A stretch of DNA of 36,736 bases from Rhizopus sp. PT2906 (Eukaryota; Mucoromycota; Mucoromycetes; Mucorales; Rhizopodaceae): contig JAMYHX010000441.1 of the NCBI GenBank assembly GCA_025529335.1, positions 1-36,736 on the forward strand, read 5' to 3'. Made by a program: the position numbers and the translations under genes. Below, one piece after another: positions 1-9,749 of the stretch. Position 1 is the stretch's first letter; the number at the start of each line of letters is the position of its first letter. The notes below the pieces were generated by a model. It was not told the DNA's origin. It made no database searches and worked only from the letters and a program-made list of their open reading frames with translations.

Positions 1-575
1 AGGGTTAACGTTTAATTTAAATTTATCAACAATTTGTTTGCTAATGAAGGATATATCAGCGCCTGTGTCGACGAGAGTCATTAATCTATTATTGCTTAAT
101 AGAAAAGGAATATGAAGTAAGTAAGGATTCTGGTTCATGATGGGATTTGCATCCTCCTTTCTCTTCGGAGTAGGGCAGTGCACATTACCTTGCGTGTCAT
201 GCCTTTTTGTTTTTGACTTGCTTGAGAGCCCTTTCAAGTAGGCTAGGGAAGTTATCATCCTGTAGTAACTCATTCATAACCTCGTCAGCTGGATGCGCGC
301 CTGATGTTTGAGATAAGAGAGATTCATTATGTTTAGAGGTCTTAATTTGAGCGATCCTTTTGTTGGACCTATCATCATTATGCATTTTATCTTCAAATGG
401 CCCACGCTTTTGCGAAAAATTGCCAGTATAGTTTTTGGTGCATACTTAGATGCCTTTGACCCATTGTCTTTATTCATGTAATTATCCCGTTTTTTCTGGA
501 ATTCTTTGCACACCTGTAAGTGCCCAGGCTGGTATTTCTGTCCACAGTGACGACATTTGCCACCAGAAGAGAACC
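1..575 (-). pseudogene. Ty3/Gypsy-like retrotransposon fragment (gag zinc knuckle + aspartic protease)
   Basis: Read on the minus strand, about 575-520 encodes a zinc knuckle of the form C-X2-C-X7-H-X3-C (starting CRHCGQKY). About 138 to the window edge encodes a retropepsin-type active site, LVDTGADISF, the aspartic protease signature of LTR retrotransposon polyproteins. The order gag knuckle then protease fits a Ty3/Gypsy element. The two parts share a frame, but stops interrupt it (one near 274), and the intervening stretch is open only in another frame (385-197), so the copy is decayed. The polyprotein would continue beyond the left edge, where reverse transcriptase is expected. No LTR is visible inside the window. 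Confidence 0.7.
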
Positions 576-1031
576 AAAGACAACCAAGGATTTCGCTGAT
601 ATCGTTGACGATGCAGAGATGTGGGCTGCTGATCCTGGTATATCAACTATCTTTACTGCAGTAGACTCTACAGAACATGAACGTGTCCAAACAACAAGCT
701 TGGGAGAGTACTATCCTTTATGTGGTTACAAATCTTGCTACAAGAAGACGAAAAGAACACCAAGAGTGTCATTTAGGCGAATTTAAGTATATTAGTGAAT
801 TACCTACTTTAAAAACTGCAAACTTGACCTTATTTTTACTAGCTACCTCTACACGCCTACAAAACTATCAAAGAATCCACAATTTTACTGTCAAACTAAA
901 TGGTATGTCACTCTCTTACATGGCTTGTATTTTAATAGCACTGTGTATGGAATAGGTCTCAAAAGTTAAAGTTCAAGATGTATATCAACAAGCAAAAAGG
1001 AACTTAACCATAAAAGCTTTATAATTGTGAA
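559..1031 (+). pseudogene. Broken ORF of unknown family, probable transposon-derived
   Basis: This plus-strand stretch looks coding but is broken. One frame (about 559-786) reads through DDAEMWAADPG, FTAVDSTEHE and EYYPLCGYKS. It then appears to shift frame near 770 and continues with YISELPTLKT and NFTVKLNGMS to a stop at 953-955. A further open stretch in another frame ends at 1031. Composition, the EYYxLCGYK cluster and the position directly against the retrotransposon zinc knuckle suggest a decayed mobile-element gene, but I cannot name the family. Nearby ATG-started ORFs on the minus strand look like shadows. Confidence 0.35.
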
Positions 1032-1335
1032 ATAGGTGACATAAAATGGACAGGTGTACTAGTACTTCGTATTTATACATGGCCTCGTACATTTTGATAT
1101 TCGTTCTTCTTTTCTTTTCTTTGTGGATTCTTAGTAAAAATTGTTACAAAGACTAGAAAAAGTAAGATAATATTCTTTATTATTTTTTTATACATGTTAT
1201 TAACAATAAACAAAGCTGTCAAAACGAGCCCATCAAAAGTCACATATTTCAATTGTAAATAATGCCCATGCTGTAAAATAAAGTCACGCTCATGATTCGA
1301 TTTTGCTATTATTATTATTTCTCTCCTGAACCCAA

Positions 1336-1766
1336 ATGTCAAGAAGTTTGAGTATTTATCGTCAATTATTAAGAGAAGTTAATAAACAAGTAAGCGCTAT
1401 TGTATATTGAAAAAACTATTTAATAAAGACAATTTAGTACACCAAAGGAACAAATAATCCTAGCTTTGCTCAGGAATTAAAAGCAATTTACAAAGGCAAT
1501 CAACATGTCACAGATCCTTCAAAAGTAACAGCATTGAATAACAATGCTGAAAACGTCTTGACTTATCTTCAAAGCTCCAGAAAACATAAAGTAAAGAAAA
1601 ATGAAATTCATACAAGACTATAGCTAAACAATAGTTTTAGGAATTAAGAGAGCTATATTCAGCAATTGTATTGGAACAAAAGAAAAAGATTGAGCTTTCA
1701 GCCAAACGCGTAGGACTTAATTTGCCTAGACAATATGATCCAACGAATCCCAGTCCACTTGAATAA
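1336..1766 (+). CDS. FMC1: FMC1-like mitochondrial ATP synthase assembly factor (3 exons)
   Basis: Exons 1336-1389, 1438-1590 and 1641-1766 join in frame across introns of 48 and 50 nt (gtaagc...ttag, gtaaag...ttttag) to give 110 residues. The N-terminus carries an LYR-family motif variant (IYRQLLREV, residues 7-15). The C-terminus, KRVGLNLPRQYDP, matches the conserved VGLxLP ending of FMC1/C7orf55 proteins, and the length is normal for the family. FMC1 acts in the mitochondrial matrix with the F1 assembly chaperone Atp12 in building ATP synthase. No open frame longer than about 50 codons exists here, so the gene is easy to miss. Its stop lies 14 bp from the stop of the convergent phospholipase gene. 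The identification rests on remembered family similarity plus perfect splice phasing. Confidence 0.85.
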
Positions 1767-1780
1767 TAGTAATAAACAAC

Positions 1781-4412
1781 TTAGATATATGCTGTCTTAC
1801 TATGGGCAAGGTTCATCTGTCGTTGTTCTTTGTATATTTCTCGAATAAGGAATCCAGCGACGTCAATATCCTTTGAATGAAACTATTAATGATGATAAAT
1901 ACTAGCTATTGTACTACTTACCTGCCAATAGGACATATGTACACTTAAGGCACTGATATACGCATTCTCCAACAATCCTTCCTGCAAGCAAAAATCAATT
2001 CTTCCTGTAGGATTCAGCATTTTCAGCTTTGCTTCGCATGTTGTAATTGCTCTAGAAGCTTTTATTTCTGGATCACTTTGAGAGTGCTGCTTGAGCTCTG
2101 TGACATCTTTTTCTTGCTTATTAAAGCCCAAACCTCGCATAAACAAGCTGCTTGTAAAACCTGATTTAAAAGATTCAAGCATGGCTCCAGCCTTGGTAGC
2201 TAAATCATTTCCAACGACAAAACCAGCATCAAGCATACTCTTCAATCCGCCCTTAATATATGGAATTGAAGCTGGTTTTAATTTTGCTCCATACTGTCTT
2301 GCGACCAATGGTTCCAAACGATAGGCAACTGGATCAGATCTATGGAAAATGTTGTATACATGATCAACATCAGGGTATGCAAATGACACAGCAGCAGATG
2401 CACCGTTTGAAGGAGATATGGGATTATGAGGAACAGTATTGGTGGCAAGTGCCTTTCGAGAAACTATTTTATGACCTCGTAAAACCATAATCATGCCTAA
2501 AGGTGAACCAACAGCAAAGAAATTCTTTACAGAGAAATCAAGAGTAACTGCAAGCTTCTTTTCGGTTAATATGGCTATAGTATCTGTATCAGGCTTTTGA
2601 TTTGCTGGAAATGGCTGAACAGAGAGTATATCAAAGGCTAATAATGACTTTTTTTTTTGTATAAATGAATAAGTACAATAGCTAGGATATGTAAAGGTGC
2701 TTACTCCGAGCGAATGACCAAGGATAGAGACTTGTCCTTTATTCTTTAAAAAGCTAGGATTTCTTTCAATAAATAGCTTGTATACCCGATTTATTTCTTT
2801 AGTCACAGAGTGGATCATTTGATCGTGGTACTTGTTGGTAAAATAGAGAGGTACTAGGAATATATAAGCTCTCGTCTAAATCTTGTTTAATTTTACTTAC
2901 TATCTAAGAATACGTCAGAGACAAGTGTTCTTATATTTGGCACACCATCTAGCGTGATTTCGTCTATGGTTGGGCATCCATCATCAAATCCTTCGGTTGA
3001 TAACCCCATATCAGATTCTCGTTCAATGCCGAGTTCTGCTTCTGCTCCCAGCCTAATGCTATTACGCCACAGGATAGGAAGCACTTGAATACCATTTGAG
3101 CGCTTTAATGGCTTAGCTCCAGATAATGCAATCGGCCAAGTGGATTTCATTGTCTTTCTCAGCAAGTTCACATCTTGATCGCTTGTTTAATATAAAAATA
3201 ATATGAATATCTACAAGCATTTACCATGTACAAAATTCTGCCCTAAGCGTTCAGACATTTTTTGTCCAATTCTTTTATATGTTAGTTTATAGAGCATGTA
3301 CACCCTTTCTTTATATACCCATGAATAACAAAGACTAGATGATCAATGGCCCTGAGGTCTCCTTCACTTTCTTCATTCTCGTAATCTTCCGCTTCCTGTT
3401 TTATCATATTTTCCTTATCTAGCTCTTCTCTTTTCTTGGGATCATTTGGAGGTGGAGTATGTAGGTTGTCTTCTTTTGGTTCATTCTCACTCTTTATTGT
3501 CTGCTTCTTCTTGTCTGCTTCCTCTTTTTCTTCATTTTGTTTTTTAGTCTCTATCATGACTTCTCGATAACCACGAATCAATCGTTTACCACCGAGGATT
3601 TGATTGTTTGTCAATTTTGTAAGTAAGTTTTTAGCAATCTTGGCTCCAGTCGTGTCACTAATCATAGAGGTTAAGTTGATTAATAAAACAGGATGCGTCT
3701 CTTACTACAGTAGCCAAGCATGTGCTGAATTTTTATAAACAACATACTGTCCCAGATAAGGACCCAACAGATATTCTTTTTCTTCAATGTACTCTTCGAT
3801 ACTGTCCTTTCTGGGAGTAGTATCATCCAAGACATCCATACTGTTTGCACTATCTTCTGTTTCTTTTTCAGTTGGTTGTATTATCGGTCGCTTGTAAGGC
3901 TTATGTTTCCTATAACAATGAGTTAGCCTATGTTATGACATTATGATCTGTATTACAGATATCCTTCTTCGATTTGTTTTGCCATCTTTTCTTCGCACGG
4001 AATCCATGCTCCATCTATTTGAACGAACCAAGTAGCTCGACGTACTTCAAATATAGGGCCTTCCCAGTAGACAGGATTAATTTCTCGTTTTTTGATATTG
4101 ACCTCGAATAAATGATCTTCATTTACAGGAACAGTTTGGATGTCCGAATTGCAAGCTTTTTCGAGAGCTGCATTATCGCGCTTTGAGAATGGCACCCAAT
4201 TTTTAGGCAGTGATTTAGTTTGCTCAGCTACACCGAGTCTCTTTGCTTTTCTGAGTGCTATAGGATCTACAATAGGACTATCAATCGCATGAAACCTAAA
4301 AGTATTTAATTAAATAAGGACAACTATTATCCAGCAATCACGCTATGGTTTACCAGTGAGCTACAAGTGAAGGTGGCGTTAAGATATCAGTTTGGTCAGA
4401 GATTTGCAGCAT
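1781..4412 (-). CDS. DDHD-domain phospholipase A1 (PA-PLA1 family), 8 exons
   Basis: The inferred exons are 4412-4354, 4295-3957, 3909-3709, 3657-3319, 3271-3225, 3173-2901, 2853-1922 and 1870-1781. All junctions keep frame, giving 759 residues. The N-terminal third contains a WWE-like segment (VRRATWFVQIDGAWIP). Next come IRGYREV, a Glu/Lys-rich linker and the lipase start VFVIHGIGQKMSER, which only appears after removing the intron 3318-3272. The nucleophile elbow ILGHSLG places Ser about residue 467. The DDHD region follows (FFAVGSPLGM, YNIFHRSDPVAYRLEPL, and SYWQDIDVA near the end). The family hydrolyses phosphatidic acid and related phospholipids on cytosolic faces of ER and Golgi membranes; relatives are DDHD1/2, SEC23IP and yeast YOR022C. 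No signal peptide is seen. The ATG at 4412 is the best start in the first exon. Confidence 0.88.
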
Positions 4413-5122
4413 TTCAAGTATAGAGAAATAAATAAAAAGAGAAATGTTAAATTAAAGCTCTGAGGGAATTTCAAAAGTTTGTATTCCTTTCTCCGATGAG
4501 GGTTGCAGGAACATCAAGGTTTAAAAATGATAGCGTGTTTCTTCCCCTTAAACGCTTCCTTCCCTTCTCTGTTTTTTTAATTTAACTATATTATATGCAA
4601 ATGCAGGAAGGGCGCATTAGCAAAAGAGAGAGAGAGAGAGAGAGAGAGATAGGGCCTCTATAAGGAAACAGATTGCAGATCATTATGATAATATCCTCAC
4701 CAATAGAGTTTGAACACAATTAGATTTTCTCGTACATCTGCAATGAATGGGGAATAGCTTATTTTGGAACAAGATAATCTATTCCTCAAAAAAAGATTAT
4801 ACATGTCTTTTAGAATTCATAATATTCAAGAACTAGGTTTAAGTACTATGAGCATTTATATCTATTAATGACTCTTATATCGGAGTACAAACAATGCATA
4901 ATGAATAAAGACAAACAAGTAGGGTTGCTCCAGAATCAAAAGGTTTATGTTCATCTTTTAATGCATTTTGTTTTTATCATTCATCTGTGCAAAAAAGGGA
5001 AGCTTTTAGTCATTTATTTTCAAATTTATGAGCCAAAAGAAAAGAAAGTGAAAGAATAAAATTTTTCAAAATTTTTTTTCTCTCTCTCTCTCTCTTTTTA
5101 CTTGTGCTCTTTTATTCAAATA
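4413..5122. promoter_or_regulatory. Divergent intergenic region, phospholipase / GPN3
   Basis: These 710 bp separate two divergent genes and should hold both promoters. I see no gene. A (GA)12 tract lies at 4626-4649 and a (CT)7 tract after a T-run at 5080-5094. Each tract is pyrimidine-rich in the sense strand of the gene it faces, which may reflect a shared promoter architecture. Short ORFs here (for example 4868-5059) have no recognisable features. Confidence 0.5.
4626..4649. repeat. (GA)12 microsatellite
   Basis: Perfect GA dinucleotide run in the divergent promoter region. It is preceded by CAAAA, as is a similar GA run at the right window edge. Confidence 0.95.
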
Positions 5123-6373
5123 ATGTAAGAAGAAACAAAAATGATTCAGCTATAGTTCATTAACATCTTCAGGGGTCGTCACTGTCAACTTGTTATGGGA
5201 CCTGCAGGAAGCGGGAAGGTAAAGTGAAAGAGTGAAAAAATAGATCATGATTACAAATCTGTACTTTAGTCAACCTATTGCGCTACCATGATGACACATT
5301 GTCAAACAGCTGGACGTCGAGTTCACCTTGTCAATCTTGATCCTGCTGCAGAAAGCTTTGAATATGAACCTACAATTGGTACTCAATAATGAACTATTTT
5401 ATATGCACAATACTAAACATGGATTATATTAGACATTAGAGATTTGATCACTTTAGAAGATGTAATGGAAGAACTGAATTATGGACCCAATGGTGGTTTG
5501 ATCTATTGCTTAGAGTAAGGACTTATAGAAAGAGACAAGCATGTATTGATTATTTATCTAGATTTTTAGTAAACAATATAGATTGGCTCGAAGAAGAGAT
5601 AGGAGACTATGAAGATGATTACCTTATATTTGATTGCCCTGGACAAATAGAACTTTACACCCATTTTCCTATTATGAAAAGATTATGCGAGGCATTAGGT
5701 CGTCTTAATATGTCTATTTGTGGAGTGTATTGTTTGGAATCACAATTTATTGAAGACAAGAGTAAATACTTTTCTGGTGTATTGAGTGCGATGAGTGCCA
5801 TGGTCAATCTAGAGATACCTCATATTAATGTTATGACAAAGATGGACTTGATTGAAGGTGATTATGGTAATAAACGAGCAAGTGAAGAAGAAGAACAAAA
5901 TGAGGATGATGAAGAAAGTGCAGCAACCCAAAAGAGACGTAGACAGAGAAGAAGAAGAAGACTTTTGGAAAAAGCAATGACAGAAAGAGAATTGGACAGA
6001 TACTTGGAACCTGATCCATTATTAATAGCAGAGGAAGCAGAGGTTGTTTATGAAGGGGAAGAGCAACCAACAGCTAGGAGTTTAAAGTTTCAAGCTTTGA
6101 CACAGGCTATTGTACAATTGGTATAGGAGAACGCGCGATTTTTAAAAGGGGTGTAATTAAGATACATTTTTATTTAGATTGATGACTACAGTATGGTTAA
6201 ATTTATACCGCTAAATATTACAGATGAAGATTCTATCGAATATGTTTTATCACACGTGGACAATTCAATGCAATATGGCGAAGATTTAGAACCAAAGGTA
6301 CACACATTTATTGAAACTGATTGAATACTCACTATCTCTTTAGGAACCTGAAGATGTACCAGAATATGAATAA
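5123..6373 (+). CDS. GPN3: GPN-loop GTPase 3 (GPN3), 7 exons, split start codon
   Basis: Model: AT of the initiator at 5123-5124, then exons 5173-5218, 5270-5378, 5433-5514, 5562-6120, 6178-6297 and 6344-6373, giving 315 residues. The protein starts MGRHCQLVMGPAGSGKSTYC. It has the P-loop GPAGSGKS (residues 10-17), LDPAAE, the diagnostic GPN loop (70-72, YGPNGG), DCPGQIELYTH (104-114) and TKMD. The ending DDYSMVKFIPL...QYGEDLE is typical of GPN3. GPN GTPases help assemble RNA polymerase II and import it into the nucleus. An insert of about 40 residues after TKMDLIEG is first acidic and then very basic (RRRQRRRRRLLEK) and makes the protein longer than the usual 280 or so. The ORF that seems to start at 5506 is intron read-through. 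No other ATG is compatible with the conserved N-terminus. Confidence 0.9.
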
Positions 6374-6499
6374 GTTATACTTGTCCCCTTTTTTTGTATA
6401 TCAAAGAAGGAGAATACATTGTAGAATAAAAACGTTTCAATTGTTTACAAGCAAGGGAAATATAGAAATATAAAAACAGATAAGGGGTTTGTAGGGGTA

Positions 6500-6960
6500 A
6501 TGGGTTATTTATCCTCTTCTTGTCTTTCTTTCCTTCTTTTTCTCTTATTGTTTGTATATACTTTAATAATGAGTGTATATTATCATAACAAATATATGGG
6601 GGATGATGACGATAACATGGTATTAGCAGATATTTTATCATTAAAAATTTCAAAAGAGAACAAGGTAATGGTATCAATAGAACATAAAATAAACGTACTC
6701 ATATCATATATATATATATATATATAGCGTAACTCTGTCACGAACTGGGGTAAACAACATAGTCCTTGGTTATATCAAAACAAGGATAAACGACAAGAGC
6801 AGTTACAAGCAAGCTTAAATCAGCTCCAATACTTGCATCAGCAGCAGTTAAAGACAATGATGAGATATAGCAGTTATAAAAATAATGATTATAATAAGAA
6901 CAGCAACAACAGTAATAGAAGCAGTAGCAGCAGCAATAACAGTAGTATAAGTAGCAGCAA

Positions 6961-6999
<39 letters not shown>

Positions 7000-7477
7000 C
7001 AGTAGTAGTAAAAGAAATTCATATACCTTTCAACTATCACCTTCCAGCTCTAACTCTAGCTTTCAATCACAAAAGAGGTATCCATCATCGCTTGGTAAAA
7101 AGATTAAAAGGGCATTTAGTGTAACAAGAAGCATGTCCGAAAAGAAACCGAATCAAGAGATTCAAGACATTATTCTACCCGATTCCCCTACTTCAAGTGT
7201 CTCTTCAAGAAAAACAAATCGATTAACTAAATACTTTTCTTTGCTTCCTTTACCAGCTTCATCTACAACATGCAGCAAAATTTCTTTTAGCTCTACTGTT
7301 ATAGTACATGAAACATTCTCTAGTACCGAATACAATAGACGATCTGATAACACATATACTTGCCAAAATCTTACCCCAGAGTTAGCGTTAGACATAAAGA
7401 AAGAATTAAATAATTACAAGTTAAATCATATGCATGTTCACCCTCAAAGTCGGCAGTTTACACACTTTTTCATATAA
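6500..7477 (+). CDS. Membrane-anchored Ser-rich hypothetical protein (2 exons)
   Basis: Exon 1 is 6500-6664 and exon 2 is 6728-7477, joined across a 63-nt intron whose 3' end is a TA repeat running into the acceptor AG. The product has 304 residues. Residues 8-25 are strongly hydrophobic (CLSFLLFLLLFVYTLIM), which suggests a signal anchor. A short acidic patch (GDDDDN) and a Gln-rich stretch follow, then Asn/Ser repeats ending in a run of about 20 Ser encoded by an AGT microsatellite. The basic tail contains KKIKRAFSVTRSMSEKK. I do not recognise the family. The two exons share one frame and composition suggests expression, but the model could be wrong at either end. Confidence 0.5.
6957..7009 (+). 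repeat. (AGT)n trinucleotide tract inside the Ser-rich gene
   Basis: A nearly pure AGT/AGC run encoding poly-Ser on the plus strand. On the minus strand it produces a meaningless poly-Tyr ORF. Confidence 0.9.
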
Positions 7478-7627
7478 ACAATAAAGAAATTATTCGCACA
7501 TCGATCAGCAATTACACTTCGTTGGTTATCAATCTTTTATTTATTATTAAAAAGACAACATTTAATGCATAAAATGAGCTTGATATTTTTGAGTATAGAA
7601 TAAATGTGGTCAACGCTTACGTGTATG

Positions 7628-7664
<37 letters not shown>
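7628..7664 (+). repeat. A37 homopolymer
   Basis: Thirty-seven consecutive A residues in the spacer 7478-7838. It may be the fossil poly-A tail of a retroposed copy or a simple slippage tract. The rest of this spacer holds nothing recognisable. Confidence 0.9.
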
Positions 7665-7667
<3 letters not shown>

Positions 7668-7838
7668 GCGCATGTTAAAAAAAGTATTTACGTAAAGGTT
7701 AAAAATACAATACATAAAAGCAGATGACATACAAGTGAGAGTAATAAGTACCAAGGTGAGAGAATATAGAGAATTATACAGTTAGTCATGTAAGAGAATT
7801 ATTATATATAGCTTACCCCGCAGGCATCTAGATGTGTC

Positions 7839-8755
7839 CTAGCGATAACTGGATAGAGAACTATCTATGCGTATTCTAGTTCTTGGTTGCTCCTGGTCGC
7901 CTACTCTTCTTCGACGTCTTATAGGAGCAACAGCAACCCGGCGAAACCTATGAGGAACCATGCCATTACGTCGTGGCCCGCGAAGGATGTACATGTAGTT
8001 GAGGCAAGCAACAACGTCCCTGTTCCATAAGCGATATCTATCTGATGCTGCCATGGCGGCTCTACAGTATAGATTGGTGCATCTACAAGCAAAGTCCATG
8101 TCCGCACACTCCCAATCAAAACGCTCCTGAATTTTTTCTTCACTGTTCCTATCTACAGGCTGAAATTAAGCCTTTTTTGAGTGATAAGTTACATTTAGTT
8201 CTTACAAAATTATAGACAGTGCTTTTAGAGACCTTGAGATCCTGAAACTTTTGTAGTAGCCGCTCCATTACTTGCTCCAAGATGGCTGAAGGATCCTCAT
8301 CTATGTACTCCAAGATCACCTGCTTATGTCCTTCTTGAAGTATACGCGAGCGGCCGGTTTTCTTATGCTTTATAAAAATACTATCAGGATCCGTTTTATA
8401 CAGCTAGGCTAATCTTTGAGCTGTGCGAATATGAATACCTAATTGTTTTTCAGCAGCTGAAGCACTCATAAATTTCTCAAACATCAGTTTAAAGAATCTA
8501 ACTTTGTCTTGATCAGTATAGAGTGTGTACGCTCGCTTACTCGACGCCTCCTTCATGCAAACATCTACCTCATCTTTGCATCTTTATCTACACCGAAATT
8601 ATTCTCCTGAGGCTGATTATGTAAATTCTGAGTGTGCGGACTAACGGTTTCTAAAGCATATCGCTCCTCATTAATGATGTAGTCCACGGGCTCAGATCAC
8701 CGTATTCATCAACTGCATTACCGTGCCCGTTTTCATAAAAAATTTGAAAGCTCAT
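7839..8755 (-). pseudogene. Broken Tc1/IS630-like transposase N-terminus joined to an RD..A..N tail
   Basis: On the minus strand an ATG at 8755 opens a frame that is interrupted by frameshifts and stops (for example TAG at 8406-8404). Its middle part matches the DNA-binding region of Mucorales Tc1/mariner-IS630 transposases: YTDQDKVRFFKLMFEKFMSA, AAEKQLGIHIRTAQRLA, KKTGRSRILQEGHK, VSKSTVYNFVR. After another break it continues PVDRNSEEKIQERFDW, still typical of the family, up to DMDF near 8090. The expected catalytic FLDES block is then missing. Instead a different open tail follows (7839-8099): a Cys cluster (CRCTNLYC), RYRLWNRDVVACLN and an Arg-rich end. This looks like a deletion fusion of two mobile-element genes. 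Confidence 0.65.
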
Positions 8756-9034
8756 ATTGTATTACTCGGTTTTTAATGAGGAGAAAAAAAGAGATCTGAC
8801 AGTGCTTTCATGCTTAATATACACATATTTTGTACAATAAAGTTTCTACATTTACGACATTTTGTTTGTCAGCAAGCGAAATCAACCAATGGTTAATGTG
8901 ACAATACTCTTGGCATCAGTGCCATTAATTTTTGGAAATCCTGTATAAGCAACACTAGCTCTTTTCCGCTTTCCATCACTTTCCATAGATTCTTGTCGTA
9001 TTTGGAAAGATATCCAAAACAACAGACTTGGTTC

Positions 9035-9379
9035 ATGCCAACTGTAAAGCAGCTACAAGCAGAACTCGCTGCAGCTAAGGCTGAAATCACCCGATTCAAA
9101 CAACAAAACGCTTCCCTCCTTGAGCGATTAGCTCACGCATCCAACGTCGCTGCTACTAAGAAACCCGCTTCGACTTTGGTCTCCTCTTCCCTGGTATTCC
9201 CTCCACTGACATCTCTCTCACTGGCATCCGACTTCCAATTGCAACCCAAGCCTCCTCAGAAACGTCCTCCATCTTCCGATTTAGGTTCCCCACCTCTTCA
9301 GAAAGCTGTCAAGCTTAAAACTTCCACGATTCTTCCTAGTCAAATGGATGCTACTCACATCTTCAAAATATCAAGCTGA
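9035..9379 (+). pseudogene. Coiled-coil / Pro-rich ORF fragment, possibly retroelement-derived
   Basis: An open frame of 128 codons starts at 8993, but the natural start is probably the ATG at 9035 (MPTVKQLQAELAAAKAEITR), which begins a heptad-rich helix. A Ser/Pro/Lys-rich segment follows (PKPPQKRPPSSDLGSPPLQK), ending ILPSQMDATH. Its codon use is more GC-rich than the surroundings. N-terminal coiled coil plus Pro-rich linker resembles the start of a nucleic-acid-binding retroelement ORF. No downstream domain is present and I cannot identify the family. It sits next to another transposon remnant, so a truncated mobile-element gene is more likely than a host gene. Confidence 0.35.
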
Positions 9380-9749
9380 AATATGAAAAGACTATGAACA
9401 GGTGACTTATGTTCCATGACAGCTACATTTAATCCTCAATATAAATATCCAAATGTATTATTTCCTTTTCCTTTTTCTCTTAGTTTATTTATTTAATTTG
9501 AAAGGAATACCTAAGGATTAGGAAAAGTAAGCAAACATCTTGTAGTTCGTTATAAATATCCAATATTGACTATCCAATAAAGCTGTCATTTGTTCCTTAA
9601 AAATAACCCATTGATACCTAATTTACAAGTCACCATTTCACACCCTTTTTTCTTTGCTTTGAGCAAGCATACATTCATATTCCGCACCAATCATTTCTTT
9701 TATATATTATATTCTTTTGCAAATTTTTTCTTCTTTCTCTTTATTAATC
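9380..9749. promoter_or_regulatory. Spacer and TRM2 promoter region
   Basis: No gene seen. The stretch ends in a TATA-like TATATAT (9701-9707) and a pyrimidine-rich leader directly before the methyltransferase ATG at 9750. Confidence 0.4.

Noticed and set aside
5506..5561. Apparent GPN3 start at 5506 (MLRVRTYRKRQ)
   Set aside because: Read-through of a 47-nt intron; splicing restores CLEFLVNNIDW, the conserved family sequence.
6738..7040. Poly-Tyr minus-strand ORF
   Set aside because: Antisense shadow of the AGT/poly-Ser microsatellite.
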